A stretch of 64,000 nt of DNA, from assembly GCA_019671005.1 (NCBI GenBank), contig CM033732.1, positions 44,443,392 to 44,507,391 on the forward strand, given 5' to 3'. This DNA comes from Hibiscus mutabilis (taxonomy: Eukaryota > Streptophyta > Magnoliopsida > Malvales > Malvaceae). A program made the translations under genes and the position numbers. This document shows, in pieces, positions 34,833 through 46,769 of this stretch. The first letter of the stretch is position 1, and the number at the start of each line of letters is the position of its first letter. A model generated the notes under the pieces. It made no database searches. It was not told the origin of the DNA and worked only from the letters and a program-made list of their open reading frames with translations.

Positions 34833-37800
34833 ATGGAGGGCAATAAAACTCCTCTTACACCGTCCCATGTTGTTATTGCATTCGATGCAACTAAGGATCA
34901 CACTGAACGCGAGTTTAGGACGGCCATCAAAAATGTTCGAGTTCGAGTTCGAGGCGACATTCTTCGTGATGGGGATACACTTGTTGTGCTTGGTGTTTTG
35001 CATAGAGTCACTCACCCTAGTAAGCATCTGTTAATGATGGTTCCGATATCTTAATTGGGGTGTTGGATGAACTTCCTATGTTGTAGTTTATTGTAATGAT
35101 TGTCGCCTGCATTTTTTTGTTGAATCTATGTTTTACTTTATAACTGTTCCATGAAATTATTACACAACCAGTCTAATTCACTGTTGTGCTTTTTGATTGA
35201 TCCCATGTTATCTTTGTGTTGTTATACAGTGGGTTACCAAAGTAAACCAAGTCCAGAATCTCTTGGAACAAGCATTACAAGCCATCGTGCCATGGAGGAA
35301 GAAATCTCGAAAAAGGTTAATGCATATGTTAATCTGCTCCAACTAAATGCTGAAGATTGTGAAGAACAAGGGGTGCTAATTAATTCTTCTTTTTATTGTG
35401 TTTGCATACATACAATATATATATTATCCATTTCCCTTTCAAGTGTCTAAGGAAGGCTTACGAATCAGACTTATATGATATCTAACGTATTTGATTCAAA
35501 TCTCAACATTTATAACCCTTTCTCTTATCGTTTATGGCCGCCTTATCAGTATGATATGGTGCCATCATGCCAGAACTGAAAGAACAGAGATCTTGGTATT
35601 TTTGAACTTGGATGGGGCTCTAAACTGACAATCCATGTTGTATTTGTGTGTTTTTCATGTTTAGGTGAACATTGAAGTTAAAATTACAGCTGGGATTCCC
35701 ATAAAGAATGTTGTGGTACATGAAGTGATCACCTCAAAGGCAGCATGGGTGGTACTTGACAGGTAAATACTTTATCAATGTTTATGGATCATCAAATATA
35801 TATATCGAATCAAATATACAAATGACAAGTTTTTGGTTTCATAAAAAAGACAGCTTGATAGGCACCTCAGAAGGGACCTGAAGTTATATCTTAAACAGAT
35901 ACCTTGCAAAGTTGCATTAGTTCAAGACAGCTTGAACATTGAAGTTGTGAGATTTCAAATATAAGTGAAACTGATGTCCTAGAGAACAAGCAGTTTTATT
36001 CCCTGTCCAAGCCTGTACATCTTTCAAACTCTCAAATCAGTGAAAATGTCGATCAATCGGAAGCATCTTTAAGAAGATACTCAGTGTCCACTAGTTACCT
36101 GGATAGCTCCAAGACTGTTCTCTCGACTCCTTTATCTACATTGAAATCAGAGGAGCATAACCTTTCTTCAGATCTTGGATCTTCTTCTAATCTGGAAAAA
36201 TCAGGTAACTACACAAGCTTTTAGATTTTATATAAGTAGACAATACGAATACAAGATACAAGTACATATGTGGAACAATCTTCTTCCTTTCAGATACACT
36301 TACCAAAGGAGAAAATACACTGTATAAGGCTTCGAATATTATCCAAAAGCAGAGGAGATCTGCATTCCGCAACAAATTCTCAGGATCACCTCTTCTTTGT
36401 GTTGCTTGTGGGCTAAGGACTGAACTATATGTCCAAGATTCAAAGACATTCACTTACTCTGAGATTCAACAAGCCACCGGTGACTTTTCAATGAAGAACT
36501 TGTTAGGAGAAGGTGGATATGGTCATGTATATAAGGGTAAGCTCAAAGATGGACAGCTCATTGCGGCAAAGGTACGGAAACAAGAAAGCAGCCAAGGGTT
36601 TACCAAGTTCAACTCAGAGGTATCTGTCTTAAGCTCCGCACGACATAAGAACATTGTGATGCTGCTGGGATATTGTTGCAAGGAGAATCTCAACATTCTG
36701 GTTTACGAGTATATATGCAACAAGTCTCTTTACTGGCATTTATTTGGTAACCATAACATATCTTTGATGACTCAACTATTGATTTTATGTGTAATCTCAT
36801 CTTTCTAAACGGACTTTTCTTACAGAGAATACAGAAAATGTTCTTGACTGGCATCAAAGGCGAGCTATTGCGATTGGGACTGCAAAGGGTTTGCGTTTTC
36901 TACACGAAGAATGTCGTGGAGGTCCTATTATTCATATGGACATGCGTCCAGGCAACATACTGCTCACACATGACTTAGTCCCTATGGTAAGTTTGATCTG
37001 TCAATTAGGTGAGTTGAAGAAGGATTTTCTACGAAACCAAACGCTGATTGAAATGATTGTTTTTCGAGCACAGTTAGGTGACTTTGGTCTTGCCAGATGG
37101 AAGGTAGATGATGAGACTCTACAGACAAAAGTTCTTGGAACATTTGGGTAGGATACTTCTATCAGCTCTGAATTCATTTTCACTGGGTATATACACACCA
37201 TTGATGTGCCAATTATGGACCTTTTGGTTCATGTAGATACCTTGCTCCAGAGTATGCAGAGAACGGGTTTGTTTCGGTGAGGACAGATGTGTATGCATTT
37301 GGGATAGTTCTCCTACAACTAATAACAGGTCGCAAAGTGATCGATTCCAAAAGCGATGGACAAAATTTATCTCTGAGACAATGGGTGAGTTGGTCTCAAT
37401 GAGTGTTCATCAAGTTTTTCTTTTTCTTGCTGTGAAAGTCACTGTTGATCGATTTTAAACTTGTTTTCATTGTTGTCATGGTGTTTTGATCGTTTAGGCA
37501 GAGCCTCTGATCGAAAAGCATGCACTAACCGAGCTCATCGATCCTCGTATTGGAGAATCATACGACAGATATCAACTACACCTCATGGCTAAAACATCTT
37601 ACTTATGCGTGCAAGAAAACCCTGAAATGAGGCCATCGATGGCGGAGGTAACGACCCTGGATGCCATATCATATATGACACTGGTATATATATATGTGTT
37701 GGACACATATGTTAGAAATGATACATTACAGAAAAAAATGAAAAGTCCGGATAACATATACCGTAGCATGAGATATACAATAGAATATATGAAACTATGA

Positions 37801-38025
37801 ATCGTCCAATATGATCAATGGATAAAAAACCAGAAAATATCTGCATGAATGGAAATCATGTGTGTCTTCTAACCATAAACATCTTCATCCTGTTTCTGCA
37901 AATTCTCGGTTAGAATAATAACATTGAATCGATGGGTTGTCCCACAGGTCTTGCGCCTTCTTGAAGGAGAAACTGACCATTTCCACCACTTGAAGGATAA
38001 GTTTGTGCCACATTATACGAAATGA
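34833..38025 (+). pseudogene. Receptor-like cytoplasmic kinase with USP-like N-terminus, one frameshift
   Basis: Ten exons with GT-AG borders: 34833-35019, 35230-35372, 35665-35762, 35862-36204, 36294-36746, 36826-36986, 37074-37147, 37237-37384, 37498-37647, 37948-38025. The N-terminal part (SHVVIAFDATKDHTEREFRT ... PCKVALVQDSLNIEVVRF) is the universal-stress-like domain of this plant kinase class. The kinase domain shows the G-loop GEGGYGHVYKG, the Lys in LIAAKVRK, catalytic loop HMDMRPGN, DFG in LGDFGLARW and APE in YLAPEYAENG. It ends HHLKDKFVPHYTK. In exon 4 the frame stops at TAA 35962-35964 after VVRFQI. A 2-base insertion (or one-base loss) there would restore all later phases, and the corrected length would be 610 residues. 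Everything else is intact, so it may be a recent pseudogene, a variant or a sequence error. HRD is HMD, a non-RD kinase form. Confidence 0.85.
35440..35560 (+). repeat. Possible SINE fragment in kinase intron 2
   Basis: The phrase 'gattcaaatctcaacattta' followed by 'taaccctttctc' is a diverged match to the fragment in SGRL intron 4. It has a B-box-like core, but no A box was identified. Confidence 0.35.
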
Positions 38026-39575
38026 TGAAGAATCGATTACTTTATTTGCAGTTAGAATTTCATCTCAGATATCAACCTTTTTCCAACATCAACATGGAAA
38101 AGGCAAAAACAAAAACACCAATGTATCATATACTGTTTTTGCAGTCACAATCTTAGTAATACGCACTGTTATAGACAAAACATCTTTTTCGTACCTGATC
38201 CATACTTCTCATGTTAGAACTTCATTAAAACCTTAACAAGCATGTTTCACGGGGCCATTACCCTCCTACATGTCTGATAGGATGTGCAGGGACACCGCTT
38301 TTATATCTCAGTATCTCCCGTTTCCTTTCCGGTGTGAGATTAATGTATAGATACGTACGACTGTAGCTGAAGTCCATGGCATGGCCCTGCTATCATTATA
38401 CTGTGTGGAAAGTTTCCAACAAGAAGATAAAAAGATAAGGCTTGAAAGTCTTATATCAGACTTTAAAATGTGAGTGTTTGATTCTGTAAGTTATGACCAA
38501 AGTACAGTGCTTCCCAAGAGATGGGGCGTGAGAGCCATCTAAAGTGTTTGCTTGGCATTTTTCATGGACCCTCTGCAATTATATATTGTATGCAATCGCA
38601 ATAATGACCGTTCAACTTCTACGAGATGTGTCAGCGACGTGTCTATCGAGTAGTCAGTCAGACTTCTAATAATTGGTGCTATGTTTTTGATGAGTCCCTC
38701 CAACACCCTTTTCGGGATCGTGAATCAATGAAATGCTCTAACACTCTCTTTAGGAGTAGGGAGACAAAATTTCGAGACTAAAATCGAGCTTTCGACAGTT
38801 TTTTCTTCACATTACCAATTATTGAAAGCTTGATTAATTGTCTGACAGACAATATTTCACAAACTTTTTTTGAATAAATCAAAAGATCTCCCAACATGTA
38901 GTATGTGAGTTAAGTTGATAAAAAAAATTATTCTTAATTGGAATTGATAAAAATGGACCTTAATACCTTTTAAAAGATTACTTATTATTTTATAGATCTT
39001 AATTATTAATTAATCATTATCATTAATTAACTCCTTTAATAAAGATGTGAGCTCCAATAGGATTGATCTAATAAGTTCCTTTGTTAAAATTTAATTAATT
39101 GTTTTATATCAAGTCTTAATTATTCCATTATTAATTAATTAGTCACTATTAACATTAATTAACATTTTCCACTTTTGATTGACCATCAATCATTCATTTA
39201 CTATAGATATAAATAGATATATAGATAAATATACTTTCTCATGTGAATTGAACTCTCTAGGTTTTATGTACCAACCAAACACTTTCTTTTGTTTTGTTTT
39301 TATTTTAATTTTGTCTTTAATTTCTTTGCATTAGCTTTGAAACATGGCAGGGACCTTAGGGGACCGTAAAGTTTAAACCAAAGTTTCCCAACAATGGTGG
39401 AAAATTACCATTCATTATTATTTTTTACTAAGCGGTGTTATAATAATATTCTCAAGGTAAACATCAGGTTTTGAGCTCACACAAGAAATAAAATAGATAA
39501 ATATTTATGACCACCAGACCAATTAGTGCATCTTGCCATTCATCATTATTATATATGCACTTGTTTGGAGAGTAA

Positions 39576-39607
<32 letters not shown>

Positions 39608-40317
39608 GCACCCTAAGTTATTGAAAATTGTTGGAGAAAAGAGTAACAAAATTAATGGTATAATTTATATGATTTGACATCATGTTACTTGTCAAAATTA
39701 TTTTATTTTTTGAAAGTTATTATTATAATTGTAAATAATATTCAATTTATCCTATTTTTAATAAGATAAATTACGATGGTAATCACTAAATTTTTAGGAT
39801 GCTTTTATTTAAATCACATAATTTTTAAAATTTGTATTACATTCTCTAAACTTTTAATTTGCTTTTATTATGATCACTATCTTTAGTTGCCACTAGGAAA
39901 TGATGATGCGGCATTTAAAGTCTTTTTCTCCAAAACAAAACCCTATTTTTTTAAATTTACAATTGTCACAAAGCATGCTAAATTTTCATGCTAAATTTAA
40001 AAGTCAATTTCTACGGTGGAAAGGATCTAAAATCTAACCACAAAGATTACATAATTTGGTTTCAATATGATTCAACAATTAAAAATAACGAATAAAAAAG
40101 TTTTAGCTTTCAATTTTGATTAGGATTTGATTGATATTTGAGGATATTGATAGGTTTTTTGACGAGCTTGAACCGGTGGAAAGGGAGAGAAGAAGAGGGT
40201 GAGGAGTTTGGTGATCTTCTCGATTGGAGAAGCCATTAAATTACTAGAAATTATTCAAAAAGAAAAAGAAATCCAATAGAAAATTAATGGTATAAATTTT
40301 CGATATGTCATTTGTTG
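38026..40317. other. Kinase 3' flank and AT-rich intergenic
   Basis: The first few hundred bases are probably 3' untranslated sequence. From 38880 the DNA is very AT-rich, with ATTAATTAA-type palindromes (39000-39170) and an ATT-repeat tract (about 39580-39605). No gene seen. Confidence 0.4.
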
Positions 40318-40800
40318 GATCAACTTGAAACTAAACTATATTAATCTTTTGGCCAAATGAAACCTTTCCATCACTGGGATTAACCAACTACTGCCCCGTT
40401 CATCGAAAAATCATTCTTTTATGGCAGTTGTCAATTCTAAAAATATTATTTAAAGAAGACTTTAACGACAGTGATCGTAATAAAAATGAATAAAAGTTTA
40501 GTAATTATAATGCAAGTTTTAAAAGTTTAGTGGCTAAAGTGAAAATATCATTCTTTTGATCAACTTGAAACTAAACTATATTAATCTTTTGGCCAAATGA
40601 AACCTTTCCATCATTGGGATTAACCAAGAAGAAGAAAAATCATTCTTTTGCTGATCTTTTCAATTTGAAAAAATATTTTTTAAAGAAGACTTTAAATGAC
40701 ATTGAAAAGAAAAAAATGAATAAAAATTTAGTAATTATAATGCAAATTTTAAAAGTTTAGTGGCCAAATTGAAAATATCCTAAAAGTTTAGTGTCTAGTG
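40318..40800. repeat. Direct duplication of a 240-bp unit
   Basis: Unit 1 (40318-40557) and unit 2 (40558 to about 40790) both start 'gatcaacttgaaactaaact'. They stay similar through 'cctttccatca.tgggatta', 'aaagaagacttta' and 'agtaattataatgcaa', with indels in the middle. Non-coding. Confidence 0.8.
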
Positions 40801-41099
40801 TAGTTTACCCTAAAAATCTATCAGTATCATACATACATAATACATACAAAGATGTATCTAAGGGTCGTACAGGGGTCTTAGCCTCCCAAAATGCAAAAAT
40901 ACAGTTTTAGTCCCTTAACAATTGAAAAGTTTTAAGCTAATGCCATGGTGAGATTTCTCAGTTGTGCCCAAAAAATGATAAAATTTTAGTTCAACCATAA
41001 AGTAATACAAAAATAAAATTAGATTTTTAACTTTATAAAAAATATAATTAAATTTCGGGCCAAGATTCATCCTTGCACACATAAAATTACGAATACAAT

Positions 41100-41806
41100 T
41101 AGGGGTGGAAATTGGATGAGAAATATCCGAAAATTGTGGGCATCCAAACTGAAGGGATGAGGAATAACCGAAATTTTCATCCACGGGAAAGTTTTATCAC
41201 CAAAGTTCAAATGGAGATAGGGACATAGATTGATATATTTGAACCGTGAGGATAACCGAATCGTAACCGTATAAATAATCGTGGCGATCTCTAAAAAATA
41301 TCTGCAAGGATCCTCGATATTTTACAAAATTTTTAAAAATATATATTATCAACTCTCATTTACATGTATATCTAACTATCTTATTATCAATATTCCAGTC
41401 TATCAAGATATTTGTAAATTTTGTTTAAACCCTATTAAGTTTGGGTGACCTCTCTAGTAATTTACCATTTTTTTGTTAATTAAGAGTGTATAATCTATTT
41501 ATCTCTATTTCTACCGTTCATGTCATGCAAAAATCTTGTTCCCGTTCAATCATATGTTTAAGTGTATTGAGTATTTGACTTGTAAATTGAAATCGACCAT
41601 ATATTTTGGTTAGTAAAATAGTAAATTTTGTTCAACTTTTTGGGTATGGAGATTCCCCGAAACCTGTAGGGATCCAATGAGTATAGGAATGGAGACGAAA
41701 AAATCACCGAAACATGTAATAAAAATTACCCGAAACTGTACCTGCAAGTGTTGAGGACAGAGTAGAGAATGCAAAACCGTCCCTACACCGACTGATTCCA
41801 CCCCTA
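41100..41806. mobile_element. hAT-type MITE, 707 bp
   Basis: Ends TAGGGGTGGAAAT and ATTCCACCCCTA form inverted repeats. A perfect 8-bp duplication aatacaat flanks the element (41092-41099 and 41807-41814). The interior has no transposase frame. Its terminal motif is related to that of the MITE at 7034. Confidence 0.85.
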
Positions 41807-42659
41807 AATACAATCAATACATCTATATAACATTGGAATTTAAACACCGAGTTCTCAATGCATCAATCTTGCCAACAAACAGTAATATAGCGTTTTATGA
41901 TTATATATGCATTTTAGATATATGCTAATAATCAGTTGGTCTAGTGAGACGAGACACTAGATCCCTTAAGTAAGTTTAGGGTTTGAATTTTGATGTTATG
42001 AATGGAGCAATTGAGTTGAGAGGATCGCCTCATAATTGACCTCTGTAATACCCGATCCAAAGTAGTCGACTAATAAATAAGATATCGTGGTAATCCAAAA
42101 AGAAATATGCATCTTAGATTAAAATGTGATTTAAGCATATAAAATCTTTGTGGGTATTGCATCATGGTGGTTGATTCCTTATTTGTATATATATGATATA
42201 AAAATATTGGGAGATGGAAGTGAATCTTAATCGAGATCTGATTGAAAAGGACATATCGAATGCAAGTGTGTTGAATGATGATGTTATGCGAGGGGAGAAA
42301 AAGGAGGAAAGCGACGCGTGATGGTGGTTGTTCAAATGGTTGCTGGTGGTGGTGGGGCCCTGAGGCAGGAGGCTCTTGGGAAAGTTGAAAGCCAACAAAC
42401 AAACATGTGGTGGTGGCGGTGGTGGTGGATAAGTGCCCAAAACCAACGTCCCTACAAACCTCTCTATCCTCATTTACCTTTTGCAACTTGCTTTCCTTCC
42501 CTCTAATACTTTACCCACTTGCTCCTTCTCTTCCCTTTTTCTTTCATTTTTGGATTTAAGGGAAAGATATGGGAATTGTTCAATTTGAAGATTTGATACC
42601 TCACCTATGGTTCCACGGACACATTTGAAGAAATCTTATTAATTATATCTATTTGTACA
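41807..42659. other. Intergenic with GGT-rich microsatellite
   Basis: 41935-42010 resembles a tRNA-derived SINE head ('cagttggtctagtgagacga'). At 42318-42430 there are two GGT/GGTGGT-rich runs. I see no gene that can be supported. Confidence 0.4.
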
Positions 42660-42938
42660 ATTAGAGTTAATTGTATCTCATGTTCATAAACTATAACTTT
42701 CATTTTAAATTGGTCCATAAATTTTTGAATATTTCAATTTCATCCCTGAACTATGGCTCCTAGGGGTGAGCATTCGATCGAGTCGAGTTGACAAGTCCTA
42801 TTTTATAACTCAAACTTTATTTGAAATTTTTTTGAGTCGATTTGATTGTTCGGGTTTCTGTTCATATTTAACGATAAAATTTATAATGTTATGGTACTAA
42901 TTAGTTCTAATTTAAACGATTTTCTATAACCATATACA

Positions 42939-42972
<34 letters not shown>

Positions 42973-43630
42973 CTTAGGCACAATTGAGGGACTCTACTCA
43001 AACTTGAAAATCGATCCACTAATTACTAAAAAATTTTAAGTTATTCGAATTTCCATTTTATAACTCAAATGTTTTTGAATATTTTTCGAGTCAAGTTTTT
43101 TCGCGTCGAGTTGAGTCTAAAAATTAGGTTTTTAGTCGCGTCAAGTCGAAAAGTTAGGTTTTTTAGTTGAGTCGAGTTTTGCTCACCCATAATGGCTCTC
43201 ATTCACTCTAAATTAGTCCCTAAACTTTTAAATGTTTCAATTTCATCCCCAAACTATGACACTTATTTTAAATTTGTCCCCAATTTTTTGAACATTTTAA
43301 CTTTTTCTCAAACTATCGTTTATATTAGTTATATATGCATCAATGTTTACATGGTATTTAATATTTTTTATAATGATTTTATTTAACACGAGATATGATT
43401 AGCGTATAATGATAATTCGGAGATGAAATTAGAATGTTCAAAAATTTAGGGACCAATTTATAATGAGACTCATAGTTTGAGGATGAAATTGGGCGTTCGA
43501 ATGTCTGGGGACCAATTTAGAATGGAAGCCGTAGTTTAAGGATATAATTGGAATTTTTAAAAATTTAAAGATCAATTTAAAATGAGAATCATAGTTTGAG
43601 GATGTGTGATGCTATTAACTCATATAATTA
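42660..43630. mobile_element. Foldback MITE, interrupted by a younger hAT MITE
   Basis: The left arm (gagttaattgtatctcatg ... ctttcattttaaattgg) and the right arm are inverted copies; the right arm's reverse complement reads gagttaatagcatcacac ... tctcattttaaattg. Between them, subrepeats of about 65 bp built on 'aaactatgactctcatttta' and 'caatttcatcc' occur in both orientations. 42761-43191 is a nested insertion. Outer boundaries are approximate. Confidence 0.6.
42761..43191. mobile_element. hAT-type MITE nested in foldback element
   Basis: The 431-bp element starts TAGGGGTGAGCATTCGATCG and ends TTTTGCTCACCCATA. Flanking 8-bp duplication atggctcc/atggctct (42753-42760 and 43192-43199) with one mismatch. 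The interior has repeated 'cgagtcgagtt'-type phrases and an AC/AT dinucleotide run at about 42938-42974. No coding frame. Confidence 0.82.
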
Positions 43631-43871
43631 CATCTTTACCGAATGCGATATAATTTATCTTAATCATATCAACTCAATTAGAAAAGGCCAAATGTAAAAC
43701 CTAAATTTGATTTTGATATAACAAATTGTTTAAGGACCGAATGTAAAAGTAAATAAATTTTTATGTATTCAGAAGTCTCACAAAATGACAAGGAAAAGTT
43801 TTTCTAGGTCTAAAACTTAAACCCAAAAATATTTCTAAGTATCTCAAAGCTAAGTTCAACAAATACTCATA

Positions 43872-44408
43872 GTCGTATCGATACACCTTAGGTGTTTCGA
43901 TACGGTTTTTACTACTGAAATTTTAATTTTGCAAACCGTTTCGGTACGGCTATACACGTTTCGATACGGCTATACCCGTTTCGATACGGCCTTCATCTGG
44001 GCTTGTATTTTAGGTTATGTGTATCGATACGACTATTTCCGTTTCGGTACGACATTCATCTAGGTTAAGTTCTTGCTTAAGCGTACCGATATGGTCTCTA
44101 TCGTATCGATACGGGGTGTTAAGATCTTCAAAAATCTTTGTATTTAAAATATGACCGTTGCCTTGTCAGTTATGGGAATCAGTAAACTTTAAAAAATGTT
44201 TAACCGTATCGATACGCCTCTAGGCGTACCGATGCATTTTTCACTCGACTTTTTCCTCAAATTCCAGTGAGCAAAAATCGTACCGATACACCCTTATTTT
44301 TACTCTTTATCCATTTTGATACGCCTTGAAGCGTATCGATACGATATTGCACAATAGCTCTTTCTTTTTTGACAGGTACCGATACGACTCTTCACGTACC
44401 AATATGGT
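43872..44408 (+). repeat. Array of CGTATCGATACG-like palindromes in Copia LTR
   Basis: About 16 copies of a 10-12 bp imperfect palindrome (CGTATCGATAC, GTTTCGATACGG, GTACCGATACGA and so on) within 540 bp, separated by 10-50 bp of non-repeated sequence. The array stops about 95 bp before the TATA box. Confidence 0.8.
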
Positions 44409-44502
44409 TGGTTGGCAGACAATATTTATTGCGGGAAATCAACTCTCCAACGGCTATATTCAATTCTCCAACCACCCAAACGAATAGAAATCAATGAAGG
44501 GG

Positions 44503-44510
44503 TATAAATA
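44503..44510 (+). promoter_or_regulatory. TATA box of Copia LTR 1
   Basis: TATAAATA in 'ggggtataaatagaagtctc', conserved at the matching position in the second Copia LTR (62182). Confidence 0.7.
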
Positions 44511-44996
44511 GAAGTCTCCAAAGCCACTACAACAACTATTGAACAAGTTTAAAGCAATCAAGCAAAAATCCAATCATCCAAGAGCTTTTAGAGTCAAATT
44601 TTATTGTAACCCACTTGAGTGTTATTCATTGTAATTCTCTGTTCAAGATTGGGTTGTGAGAACTTGTATTGGGGCAAAATACTATATTTGAGAGGAATTT
44701 TCTTTTGCCATTCCACTTCTTGTAAAAAGAGTGAACCTTGATCAAGCTTTGGGTAGAAAGCTTTGATCGATTTGTAACGGTTGCCTCCTTAGCCTAGAAA
44801 AGGGAAGAATTCACTAGTGAATTGTTTGAAATCCTTAGTGGGGAGCTAAGGTAGTGGATGTAGAGCTTGTTAGAAGCTTGAACCACTATAAATCACTTGT
44901 CCATCATTTTTATCTTTTTGCTTTGCTTTCCTTCAATTTTCTATTTGCCAATTCACCCCTCTTGGCCATTAGTCGTCGATTGATCATCCTAACAAT

Positions 44997-45008
44997 TGGT
45001 ATTAGATC
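44997..45008 (+). other. Primer binding site of Copia 1, mutated
   Basis: TGGTATTAGATC directly after the LTR. The usual initiator-Met complement is TGGTATCAGAGC, which is intact in Copia 2, so two positions have changed. Confidence 0.75.
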
Positions 45009-45079
45009 CTAACTCATTGAGGGATTAACATCCACTTGAGACGTTCCTAGAGGTGATTCAATCAACCGACATTCAAGCC

Positions 45080-46140
45080 ATGCCGTCTACTTCTGGCCAC
45101 AAGATGTATGAGTCACAATCTATCACTAAACTGCCCTTTTTCAATGAAGACAACTATCCATATTGGAAGAACCGAATGATATTATTCATCAAATCCAACG
45201 ATTATGTCCTTTGGGATGTAATCGAAGATGGACCATCTATTCCGATGAAGCAAGAAGGAGAAAGGCAAGTTCCCAAGGCCAAGAAAGAAATGACCGATGA
45301 AGAAAGAAAAAAGTTGCAAGTAAATGACAAGGCCTTGCACATGCTCTTTTGTGCGCTTGGACCCGATGAGTACTCAAAGATGTCTTCGTGTACAAGTGAA
45401 AAGGAGGTGTGAGACAAGCTCGAGACTACCTATGAAGGCACCAACGACGTAAAGGAGACCAAGATTAGACTCCTCAAATTAAGTTACTAGAAATTCAAGA
45501 TAAAGCTTGATGAGAGCGTCACCAAGATGTTCGATCGCTTCTCCATCATCGTCAATGGTTTCAAAGGCTTTAGAGAAATTATCCCCAAAGACAAACTTGT
45601 TCAGAAGTTCATCTACTCTCTTCTCGAGTCATGGGATAGGAAGAGAACCGCCATCATCGAGGCAAAGGATTTGAAGACATTGAAGCTCGATGCTCTTATG
45701 GGTTCTCTTCTTACTCATGTGATCATGAAGCAAGGAAGAGAAGAAAAAAATAAAATAAAAAAAAAGAATATAAAGAAGAAAGAGGTGGAGAAGAAAAAAC
45801 TCAGTATTGTTCTCAAAGATTCTCTTGAGGAGAGTGATTCGAGTGAGGAGGAAGATGAAGAGATGGCTATGCTAGCCAAAAGGTTTACAAGTTTCATGAA
45901 GTCCAATAGAGAAAGAAAGTTCCATCGAATAAGAGACTTCAAGAACAAGAACAAGGAGGAGGAAAAAGATCAACTCATATGCTTTGAGTGCAAGAAGCCA
46001 AGGCATATAAGTACCGACTATCCTCAACTCAAAAAAAGAGCTTCGAAAAGAAGGAGAAGCTCAAGGCTCATGTTGCTAATTGGAGTGATGAGGAATCATC
46101 CGACGAAGATGAGTAAGGAGTGGCCAATCTTTGCCTCATA
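45080..46140 (+). pseudogene. Copia 1 gag, broken
   Basis: The first ATG is 45080 (MPSTSGHK). The capsid part shows LPFFNEDNYPYWKNRM and 'YEGTNDVKETKI', typical of Copia gag. In-frame stops sit at 45411-45413 (a Trp codon TGG in Copia 2 is TGA here) and 45489-45491. A Lys/Glu-rich coiled region follows. The zinc knuckle is CFECKKPRHISTDY, whose final Cys is Tyr. Frame breaks follow at about 46040. Downstream (46150-46340) there is a further coiled-coil-like Glu/Lys-rich segment. Confidence 0.85.
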
Positions 46141-46769
46141 GCTCTTGAAGAAGATCCTAAGGTAACCTCTAGCTCATCCACTTTCGATTTTACATTTGAT
46201 GACCTTCAAGAAGCTTACGATGAGTTGCAAGAGATTTATGATGAGTTGGTAGAAAAATTAAAGCAATCAATTTTGAAAAACAAGAAAGCGATTTCCGATT
46301 TGAAAATCCAAAACGATTATCTTTCTAAAACCAACTAGAAACTTGAAAAGAATGTTTGTGATTTACAAGAAAATTAAAAGTATTTTGAAAAAAAAATGTT
46401 GATTTAAACAACCTTTTTTCCGAGTTTCATGATCATTACCACAAGGAGGTGAATGATCTCAAAGCTTCCTTGAACAAAGTTGGGAAATCTAGCTTTGAAA
46501 AAGGACAATCTTCAAAACCCAACTATGTGGAAATGAACTTTGGTGGCTACAAACAAAGTGGCTTCTAAAGGCCCTCTAGAGGTAAAAGGGTTAGAAGTGT
46601 TTAGGTTCCTAAGGGCCTAATTGCTTCTAATGATATTCATGCTATTGCTTCTTAGATTCTCAAGGGAACCAAGATTTTGGGAGTTAATACTCATGGACCC
46701 AAAATTATATGGGTACCAAAAATCATGACATAATTCTTTGTTTGTAATGGGAGCATTGCTACAAGGCCA

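Larger units (their letters stand above)
43693..44994 (+). mobile_element. 5' LTR of Copia element 1
   Basis: TGTAAAACCTAAATTTGATT start and CATCCTAACA end, 1302 bp. It aligns with the LTR at 61281 at both ends and around the TATA box, while the middle is more diverged. Confidence 0.8.

Noticed and set aside
42318..42506. Plus-strand frame MMVVVQMVAGGGG... and its minus-strand Pro-rich shadows
   Set aside because: Driven by a GGT/GTG-rich microsatellite. No conserved domain or splice context.
45715..45954. Minus-strand Phe/Ser-rich frame (and the similar one at 63403-63621)
   Set aside because: Shadow of the Lys/Glu-rich part of Copia gag.
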